Shown here in pieces: positions 56,701-64,000 of a DNA stretch of 64,000 nucleotides. The first letter of the stretch is position 1, and the number at the start of each line of letters is the position of its first letter. The notes beneath the pieces were generated by a model. The model did no database searches. It had not been told where the DNA came from and saw nothing but the letters and a program-made list of their open reading frames with translations. The stretch is from Lathyrus oleraceus (lineage: Eukaryota; Streptophyta; Magnoliopsida; Fabales; Fabaceae), in contig NC_066585.1 in the NCBI RefSeq assembly GCF_024323335.1, positions 80,637,359 to 80,701,358 on the forward strand, in the 5' to 3' direction. A program made the translations under genes and the position numbers.

Positions 56701-57197
56701 AGGATTGGCATGAGATGCTCCCTTTCGCTTTGCATGGGTACCGTACCTCAGTACGTACATCGACCGGGGCAACCCCTTACTCCCTTGTGTATGGTATGGA
56801 AGCTGTCCTACCTGTTGAAGTGGAGATTCCTTCTCTGAGAGTTTTATTGGATGTCAAGCTGGACGAAGCCGAGTGGATTCGAACAAGGTTTAACGAGTTG
56901 AGCCTTATCGAGGAGAGAAGGCTAGCAGCTGTATGTCATGGACAGTTGTATCAGCGAAGGATGAAGCGAGCCTTTGATCAGAAAGTGCGTCCTCGAAGCT
57001 ATCAGATTGGTGATCTAGTTTTGAAGAGGATCCTCCCTCCCGGTGCAGATAACAGGGGCAAGTGGACTCCTAATTATGAAGGTCCGTATGTTGTGAAGAA
57101 AGTCTTCTCCGGTGGAGTCTTGATGCTTACAACTATGGATGGTGAAGATTTTCCGTCTCCTGTTAACTCAGATGTAGTCAAAAAATACTTCGCATAA
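53730..57197 (+). CDS. pol: Ogre Pol: RT, two RNase H domains, integrase
   Basis: 1,155 codons uninterrupted. RT: residues about 150-330 (VPVPKKDGKVRMCVDYRDLN, FMDGFSGYNQIKMAPEDMEK, YVDD at 273-276). The first RT-linked RNase H is at about 415-545 (MGCVLGQHDESGRKEHAIYY). A second, archaeal-type RNase H at about 580-700 has a full acidic set: FDGA near 583, EAEYEA near 619, GDSAL near 646, MADAL near 692. Integrase: HHCC zinc finger at about 806-847 (ending CHKC), then the catalytic core with GIDM near 874, TDNG near 936 and Glu of VEAANK near 972, and a C-terminal part with RSYQIGDLVLKR. All catalytic residues I can check are present. It copies the RNA to DNA in cytoplasmic particles and inserts it in the nucleus. 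No stop or frameshift, so it may be active. Confidence 0.95.
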   Translation: MAFTMNSSVMAQYDFDNPIYQAEEESEEDCELPAELVRLLKQEERVIQPHQEELEVVNLGTEDAKREIKIGAALEDSVKRRLIEMLREYVEIFAWSYQDMPGLDTDIVVHRLPLREGCPSVKQKLRRTSPDMATKIKEEVQKQWDAGFLAVTSYPPWVANIVPVPKKDGKVRMCVDYRDLNRASPKDDFPLPHIDVLVDNTAQSSVFSFMDGFSGYNQIKMAPEDMEKTTFITPWGTFCYKVMPFGLKNAGATYQRAMTTLFHDMMHKEIEVYVDDMIAKSQTEEEHLVNLQKLFDRLRKFKLRLNPNKCTFGVRSGKLLGFIVSEKGIEVDPAKVKAIQEMPEPKTEKQVRGFLGRLNYIARFISHLTATCEPIFKLLRKNQAIKWNDDCQKAFDKIKEYLQKPPILIPPVPGRPLIMYLSVTENSMGCVLGQHDESGRKEHAIYYLSKKFTDCETRYSLLEKTCCALAWAARRLRQYMLNHTTLLISKMDPVKYIFEKPALTGRVARWQMILTEYDIQYTSQKAIKGSILSDYLAEQPIEDYQPMMFEFPDEDIMYLKMKDCEEPLVEEGPDPDDKWTLMFDGAVNMNGNGVGAVLINPKGAHIPFSARLTFDVTNNEAEYEACIMGIEEAIDLRIKTLDIYGDSALVINQVNGDWNTNQPHLIPYRDYTRRILTFFKKVKLYHVPRDENQMADALATLSSMIKVHWWNHVPHVAVNRLERPAYVFAAESVVIDKKPWYYDIKNFLKTQEYPEGASKNDKKTLRRLAGSFYLNQDDVLYKRNFDMVLLRCVDRPEADMLMQEVHEGSFGTHASGHAMAKKLLRAGYYWMTMESDCFKYARKCHKCQIYADKVHVPPSPLNVMNSPWPFSMWGIDMIGKIEPTASNGHRFILVAIDYFTKWVEAASYANVTKQVVTRFIKKEIICRYGVPERIITDNGSNLNNKMMKELCRDFKIEHHNSSPYRPKMNGAVEAANKNIKKIVQKMVVTYKDWHEMLPFALHGYRTSVRTSTGATPYSLVYGMEAVLPVEVEIPSLRVLLDVKLDEAEWIRTRFNELSLIEERRLAAVCHGQLYQRRMKRAFDQKVRPRSYQIGDLVLKRILPPGADNRGKWTPNYEGPYVVKKVFSGGVLMLTTMDGEDFPSPVNSDVVKKYFA

Positions 57198-58861
57198 ATT
57201 GACCCGCTGGACAAAAAGAAAAAAGAGTCCAGGCAAAAAATGGGCATCCCGGCGAACCAAAAAACAGAAAGAAAAGGTTCGGGCAAAAATTAGGGATAAA
57301 GATGAAAAGAATTTGTACACCCGGTAAGTCGAAAACCCGCAAGGGCGGCTTAGGCAAAAATGGGTATCCCGGTGGATTGAAAACCCGAAAGGGCGATCCA
57401 GGCAAAAATTAGGGATTAAAGCGAAGACTACAGTCTGAGTTATCTGTACTTCATCAAGCTTTGTCGTCTGCCATCTCGAAAGATGTGATCTGTCCAGTCA
57501 TTCTTCTCAGAAAGCAAGGAGTTGGGAGGAAAACTGATGATCTGTGAGTTATAACAGAATTGGGAAATAGTGGATGCCGTGTTCACGTTGCCATTAGGAT
57601 AGATTTTTTCCTTTTGTGCGCAATTACCTCTTCCTAGGAATTGCTTCCCAATGTATTTGCCTTTTCAGGCACATTTTCAATCAATAAAAGTCGTTATTCA
57701 GATAAATAGCTCTTTGGTTTTTATTTTTACTGTTTTGTTTGCAAAAATGTCCGAATTTTTGATAAGCATTGCATATAAGAACATGGAGGCTACACAATAA
57801 CGTGCAGAAAGATAAAACATTTGAAAATCATTTTGAATGATTGAGGACACTTGAGCGAATCTTGTCCATGTATCCCCTGGGGGCATTTTGTTGTGCTGTT
57901 TTTCAGATTGGCATCTGTGAGGACGTTTCCTCGGCAGATATTTTCCCCAAGCAAGTTTGGAAACTATCAGAGCTATGTTCCCCTGCGGAGACGTCGGTGG
58001 ATAGTGCCTTCTATTCCCCAACAGATCTAAGGATTGCCTATCCCCAGCAGGCTTGTATTTGCCGATTTCCTCCCCGAGTGGAGCGGGTTTCAATGAAATA
58101 CATCTCCAGCAGTGATTCTCCTACATATGGATTGGTTGGGTCGTCCCTAGTGGAGTAACATTTATTTCTCCAGCAGAATTCATCCTACCAGTGGATTGGA
58201 CGAGTTTTTGTAGTAGACTGATATCTGCATCCTCAGCTGAGTTGAGTCTACCTGTAGATCGCGTGGGTTATCCCTAGCAGAGTAACAGACATTCTCCAAA
58301 GCAGGGTTTATCCTATCTGAAGATTGGTTGAGTCTTCCTCCCAGTGAAGTCGCTTTACCATTCCCCAAGCAGAGTTCCCCGCAGAGTATTTCCCCAAGAG
58401 GAGTCTCCCCACAGAGTCAGAATATCTGATCATTTCGGCTCCCTAGCCAGGGTTCATTTGCATTTTGCATGTAGTAATCATTGCATCCTCAAAAAATCGC
58501 GTAGCATTCCCGTTCATAAATAGAGCATTACGCCATAGAAAAATCAAACATATGCATTCATATGTTCGAAACCCCATTAGACCGTATTCCCTGCAGAGAC
58601 GGATTTTTGTTCAACCTGTACAACGCATTTGCTACAGTTGCTCCAGTCAACAATTGGTGTTTATAATCCCCACAGAGGTTTATTTCCTCACCTGTTGGTG
58701 ACAGAAAGTTTGTTTCTCCCCAGTGAGACCTCCTGCAAGTGTTCAGCCTAGCCCTGTCATCTTGAGAATGTCAGTATACCCTGTCAGCACCCGGGTGTGT
58801 TGTTTCTTTGGTGTCGGTAAACACCATCTTTCGGTGATTTCCAGTCATGCGTAAGTGTCTG
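57198..58861 (+). other. Ogre 3' UTR, proximal part with degenerate repeats
   Basis: Untranslated. 57225-57410 has purine-rich repeats of AGGCAAAAATGGGTATCCCGG and GAAAACCCGNAAGGGCG type. 57950-58440 has loosely repeated CCCCAGCAGAGT and GGATTGGTTGGGTC words. These look like old, decayed tandem arrays next to the younger ones further on. Confidence 0.65.
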
Positions 58862-59400
58862 GTTTTCTTTGATGTCTGTAAACATCATCTTTCGATGTCT
58901 GTAAACGTCGAGTATTCCCATTCATCAGTAAATGTCTGGTCGATCTTTTTGGTGTCTGTAAACATCATCTTTCGATGTCTGTGTACGTCGAGTTTTCCCA
59001 TTCATCAGTAAATGTCTGGTCAATCTTTTTGGTGTCTGTAAACATCATCTTTCGATGTCTGTAAACGTCGAGTTTTCCCATTCATCAGTAAATGTCTGGT
59101 CGATCTTTTTGGTGTCTGTAAACATCATCTTTCGATGTCTGTAAACGTCGAGTTTTCCCATTCATCAGTAAATGTCTGGTCGATCTTTTTGGTGTCTGTA
59201 AACATCATCTTTCGATGTCTGTAAACGTCGAGTTTTCCCATTCATCAGTAAATGTCTGGTCGATCTTTTTGGTGTCTGTAAACATCATCTTTCGATGTCT
59301 GTAAACGTCGAGTTTTCCCATTCATCAGTAAATGTCTGGTCGATCTTTTTGGTGTCTGTAAACATCATCTTTCGATGTCTGTAAACGTCGAGTTTTCTCC
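58862..59400 (+). repeat. 80-bp tandem array in Ogre 3' UTR, about 7 units
   Basis: The unit word GTGTCTGTAAACATCATCTT starts at 58871 (variant), 58951, 59031, 59111, 59191, 59271 and 59351, exactly 80 bp apart. The units are almost identical, with only a few substitutions (for example CAATC for CGATC and GTGTACGTCG for GTAAACGTCG). 3' UTR minisatellites are characteristic of Ogre and are known sources of satellite DNA in legumes. Confidence 0.95.
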
Positions 59401-59454
59401 CATTCATCCGTTGATGTCTGGTCGAGTCCTCCCATTCATCAGTAAATGTATGGT

Positions 59455-59700
59455 TACCTCTCCGTTGGTTTCGATAAACGTCGAGTTTTTCCTGGTCGTC
59501 CCCAGTTGTGTACCTCTCCGTTGGTTTCGATAAACGTCGAGTTTTTCCTGGTCGTCCCCAGTTGGTTACCTCTCCGTTGGTCTTGGTAAACGTTGAGTTT
59601 TTCCCATTTCGTCCATTGACGTATGGTTGTATCTTTTCCAGTCATTCATTAATGTCTGGTCACCTCTCCGTTGGTTCCGATAAACGTTGAGTTTTTCCTA
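59455..59700 (+). repeat. 56-bp tandem array in Ogre 3' UTR
   Basis: ACCTCTCCGTTGGTTTCGAT starts at 59456, 59512 and 59568 (56-bp spacing; the third reads TCTTGGT) with a diverged copy at 59662. Each unit contains AAACGTCGAGTTTTTCC, related to AAACGTCGAGTTTTCCC of the 80-bp unit, so one array probably arose from the other. Confidence 0.9.
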
Positions 59701-59947
59701 GTTGTCCGTTGGCATCTAGTTGTGATTGTTGTTCCCATTCACCATCGTTGTGGTGTCTGGATGTGGCCGTACCCTTTGAAAACAAAACCAAAAAAAATAC
59801 CCAGTAATAGATATCAAATCCCAGTGGACGTTCCCATTGGTGGATCCCTGTATTGTGCAAATTCTACGGTTCTTGGTATTCAATCCCTGTTTACCCTAAA
59901 AGTCTGACAGCCGTTGCTCTCATCCATTCGGGTTCCCAGCTGATTGA

Positions 59948-59958
59948 ATAGGGGCAGC
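59948..59958 (+). other. Ogre polypurine priming site
   Basis: ATAGGGGCAGC lies directly before the 3' LTR start at 59959. It is short and interrupted by one C, but it is in the correct place. Confidence 0.6.
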
Positions 59959-62900
59959 TGTAGCACCTCAAATTTGCACCCATCATTGTACATACATTCT
60001 CATATTAGGTCATAGCATAACATGGTCCACTGCATAGCATTGCATTGTCCCAGTTGCCTCAAGTGCAAGCCAATCAAGAAATTAGGTCAAACTGGTCAGG
60101 AGATCAGTCAGTCAAGCAAGCAAGCACAAATTCCATTGAGCCAAGGCCTTAGGGTTGGTCCAACATGTTCACATGACTTGAGGATCCATTTGAAGTGTTT
60201 TGGTCAAGGATTGGATGTTCAGAAGTCATCAGTCAATGCACAGTCAGTCAGAAACCCTAAAAGTCAACTGTTGGTCAACTGTCCATTTAATCAGTGATTT
60301 GATGATGGAAATTGGTTTGAGAGGTATCATTCATGTCCAAATAGGCCTCATATATCATGTCAAACACCATCATGGAAGAATTTGAAGCCAGATCAGAAAT
60401 TTCCAAAAATGGAAACTGGACCTGTAACTGAAACCTGCCATAAATGGAAAGTCTTGATCCTCAAACTTACATCATGATACAAGCTTCAAATGAATTTTTG
60501 CCCAACATGAAAGTTGAAGATCTTGTTCTCCCATTTCCAAAAAGTCCAAGAACACTCAATTCCCATGTATGGTTGGCAAGTTATGATCGAATCGTTTTCA
60601 GAAATTCTTGAACTTCAAAAGGCCATATCTCTCAAACCATTTGGCCAATTTGGGTGGGGTTTTTTCCTACAAGTCACATTTGATCCCCTCTTTCCAAAAA
60701 TGTAACTTTCATGTACCAAAACTTCACCAATCAAAATGGCATTTTTGGACTTGCATGAATTAAATTCAAGTGAGTGGAATTTTGACTTTTCAAATTAATC
60801 ATTTCCCACCATTCCTACTATCCAAATATGATCTGAAATTGCATTTAAAACATGTTACAAAGCCCAAATTTGTGCAAGTACATGTATCCATACCTAGTTG
60901 CTTGAAATTGGAAAAGAAAGTACACTTATTCAACAACTACATCCCACAAATCCATGGACCATGATCTGTACCACAAAAACAGCAGATCTTTTCCTCATTT
61001 TCTGTCATATTGAAACCACTACTAGCTACACAACACAACAGAACTCACTCATGCTAAAATCCTCATTCTCTCTCATTTGGCATTTTGACAAAATTGCAAA
61101 TTCTATCCAAAACAACAAGCAACACAAAACAGAAGATCAGAACATCATTTCCTGTCACATGAAATCAGTATGCAGCCAACATAACCAACAGAAAAACCTT
61201 GGCTCACTCATTCTCTAAAAATCACACTTTTGCATTTTTCCAAAACCTGTCCAAAACTCTCAAAGAACTGGACATTGCCTTGCCAAAAACAACATTCAAG
61301 CAACATTATGGACCTGTTGCAACCACTTTCCTCCATCTGTAAAGCCTCACAACACTGCTGTTTTCAAAAGAGCACAGCCATGGCAGAGTTTGTTTAAAGT
61401 CTTTCCAAGCTGTTGCAAGCTAAAGCCAACTTCAGCATCCATCATGTGGAGGACCATAGAGCATCTGTTTCACCATTAAAGCACCAAACAACAACTGTTT
61501 TTCCATTTGCTTCAAAAATAAGTAAGATTTCGACCCTCTCTATTTCCAAAATCATGAGATGTTTCTGGTAGGTCTCTCCATGCTGAGTCTCGTGGTGTGT
61601 TTGTTTTTGAAAATGATTGACTATTGCTCGAGTTATGCTGAAAACAAGTTTGATGTTAAAATTTGTTTTTGTTCGATCCATGAGCATGGCTGTGTTTTAT
61701 TGAAAACTATTGATGGATTCGTGTTAGTGGTCGTTAGATGATCATGTCTGTATATTTAACTTAAATTTCTGGAAAAATTCTTTGAATCGAATTGGAAGGG
61801 ATGAAGAGGATTCACTGTAGACATAAACCCTAAAGCCAATTTTCCAGATTTTCTTCTGTTTCACGCGTGCATGGCCAACAACCAATAGAAACATTTCATT
61901 TTCTGGACCAAAACGACCGTGTTTGGATAAGTGGCGCAAGTAATTACAAAAATGCCATTCAACGTGGCATGTGTCCCATTGGAATATGTTGTTTTGCAAT
62001 TTTTATTTCATTTGGTCACCAATCTTGTAAAAATCATAACTCCACCAATTTTTATCCAAATTTCATGGGATTTTTTGCATTAGCTTCATCATGATCTCTA
62101 CTTTTTTATCATAATTTTTCCAGAATTTTGTGATCAATGGATTTTAATTGGTATTAGGGTTTGTGACATGTGCTCATATTTTGTACACTTTGCCAAAACA
62201 TTTGTGAAATGATGATGCTTTATCCAATGGCCCTCAAACTTTTTTTGCTTAAACTAGACACACTCATGGTGATTTTGGTGTAGAGTTTGTGAATTTATCA
62301 TTGCTGGTTTGTGAGATATGATTTTTTGAATTAGGGTGTGACAATTTGTGTCACACCATTGATGTCCAACTTCATGATTTTCATTACCATGCTTCTTGAC
62401 CTCAAATTGATCTGATTTTTTGCATGAACCTACTCTTGTATGTCTAGTTTACATGTGAATTTTATTGGAATTATTTGTGGCATTTCCTAATTGTTTGAGA
62501 TTTTCTCCCCTGATTAGTCATATGTTGACTTTTTGTGACACATGTTCCCATTTCATTTGTGAAATTCTCATACTTTATTGGATGGACATGAAATTTTACA
62601 TGAGATAACTAGACATCCTCATCTTTGCCATGGTTTTAGTCCCATTCATTTATCATACACCATCTCTGATTTATGAGTTTTCTAAGTTGATGCATGTTTG
62701 GTTGACTTCATTGAGCATGTTCAAAATTGCTTTGACTTTCTGATTTTCATTGACTGCCTTCCATTTGTCCAAATGAGATGAAATTTGACATGCTTACCAT
62801 GCTGTGGGTTGTGATTGATCATGATTTATTTGGTGATTTTTGGAAATGTTTGAGTTGACTTTTGATGCAAGTCTTGCTGTTGACTTCTATGAGCTTCTGA

Positions 62901-64000
62901 ATGCCATGTTTTGACTTCTTTTGTTCATGAAATGATGATAGTGATTGATATGAATGTGAACCCAATTGGTTGTGTTTCTTAATGGTTTGAACATGATTTT
63001 GGATGCTTGCCCTTTGTTGTTTTGACTTTTTCATTCCTTTTTGACCCTAGGCTTGTCCTAGTGGTCCTGTTACTCACTTTTGAGCTTATGTTTTCAGGTT
63101 GACCAACAAATGACCAATGAGACCAATTCTTTTTGATTGAGCTTGCTTAAATATCATTGTCTAACCTATTTGTTTTGTAGGTGGCTTGGCTCACATGCCT
63201 TGAGCCTTGTGCCTTGCACATCCATTTGCTTGTGTTGACTGGTTGATATCTGTTTCATTTTGATTTAACTTTGACTTGTATACTAACTGTGCTTGACTGA
63301 TTTCAGGTACTTTAGTTGCTTTTAGTTCCTTGTGAACTTTTGCTTTGCTTTGCTTGTATAAGCAATTTGCATTGAGGTATACTTCTAATCTTCGTGTATT
63401 CTGGAAGACCTGGCCTGTTACTTGGCCAGGCAACTATCTGAAGTCCTCCTTAAGAGGCAATGTTTGTGGATGTTTAATTTTGTCCTTGCATAGAGTCAAA
63501 GTCCTCCTAAGTGAAGAGGCAATTGGCAGAACCCAAGGGATATGCAACCTATCCCCTGCTATTCAGTGTGTCATCTGCTTTGCTCACACCACTGTGTTGA
63601 TGCATTGCAGATACAAACCCAAGATCTTGTACAAACTGTACAGTTGAGTCAGTTTTAAATGTGTAGAAGGGTTCCCACTTTCTGAACCCACACATTCTTG
63701 TCTTAAGCTCTCCCAGGCCAGGGATAAGAACTGTGAAGTCTTACCTTCACTCACCTTTCATCTGCTTCACCTTAGCCCCTCAATGGCAAGGTTAAGAGCA
63801 CATTCACCCAGTTCCAGAGGTTTGTTTGTTGAGGTTGATATGACCCCTCGACTAAAACCTAACCCTTGTTTGAGCCACTTGCTTGTGTATAGTGTGTGCT
63901 ATCTGTGCTTGTATGTTTGTTTGACTTGCTTCCTGTGCGAGTTAGGATTGTTTGACTTGCTTCCTGTGCAAGTTAGGATTGTTTGACTTGCTTCCTGTGC
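59959..64000 (+). repeat. Ogre 3' LTR, truncated by window end
   Basis: The first 4,042 bp match the 5' LTR at offset 17,967. The window ends in the third hairpin unit of the CTTGC...GCAAG array. By register with the 5' LTR it should end near 65179. Confidence 0.95.

Larger units (their letters stand above)
41992..64000 (+). mobile_element. Ogre Ty3/gypsy giant element, young, 3' end cut
   Basis: Order: 5' LTR (41992-47212), primer site (47215), leader, ORF1 (48036-49676 with one TAG), gag-pro (50152-53469), intron-like gap, pol (53730-57197), 3' UTR with tandem arrays, polypurine site (about 59948), 3' LTR (59959 on). The two LTRs stay in register at an offset of exactly 17,967 as far as the window goes, so the full element should be about 23.2 kb, ending near 65179. 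This layout (large LTRs, extra ORF1, gag-pro and pol separated, second RNase H, 3' UTR minisatellites) defines Tat-lineage Ogre elements, abundant in Fabeae genomes. The 5 bp before it are CGGGG; the matching duplication would lie outside the window. Confidence 0.95.

Noticed and set aside
56130..56735. 201-codon minus-strand frame
   Set aside because: Antisense shadow of the integrase coding region.

Overview
The window is plant nuclear DNA. It is intergenic, dominated by retrotransposons, and almost certainly from a large-genome legume of the tribe Fabeae (pea, vetch, faba bean, lentil or grass-pea relatives). The main reason is a near-complete Ogre-type Ty3/gypsy giant of about 23 kb. Other reasons are several further LTRs of the same superfamily, an Athila/Cyclops-like element and a Tekay-like chromovirus. 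No intact host gene was found.

Layout. 1-4560 is a mosaic of host-gene debris: pieces resembling SPIRRIG (BEACH protein), HSP70, a PPR protein, a plastid-targeted protein, DEAD-box helicase RH16 and one exon of dihydroxyacetone kinase. 5300-17319 is a scrambled block of Ogre-type LTRs (one +, three -) with one broken RT-RNase H fragment between them. 17320-33770 is a decayed Tekay-like element. It is split by an Athila/Cyclops-like element (18764-31122, target-site duplication AGCAT), which is itself split by a solo Ogre LTR in reverse orientation (23277-28220, target-site duplication CCCGT). 33770-36480 is an unclassified LTR-like and AT-rich stretch. 36480-37941 is the 3' part of an L1-type LINE, cut by another Ogre-type LTR (37942 to about 41690). 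A short copia-like remnant follows. 41992-64000 is the young Ogre: 5' LTR 41992-47212, tRNA-Arg-type primer site, ORF1, gag-pro, a putative intron, pol with two RNase H domains, a 3' UTR with 80-bp and 56-bp tandem arrays, and a 3' LTR cut off by the window end.

How it works together. In the Ogre, ORF1 (function unknown), Gag, protease, RT, two RNase H domains and integrase are all present. Gag-pro and pol are single long open frames, but ORF1 carries one in-frame TAG. Over the 4,042 bp where both LTRs are visible I count about 12 substitutions and no net indel, so the insertion is recent. The Athila LTRs differ at about 24 sites over 1.4 kb and are older. The nesting gives a relative order: Tekay, then Athila, then the reverse Ogre whose LTRs recombined to a solo LTR. 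The 42-kb Ogre is recent on LTR divergence alone.

The least-explained signals are an array of short hairpins in the Ogre LTR whose stem is kept by a paired (compensatory) change, clusters of CpG-rich palindromes in two unrelated LTRs, and the multi-gene fragment mosaic at the left edge.
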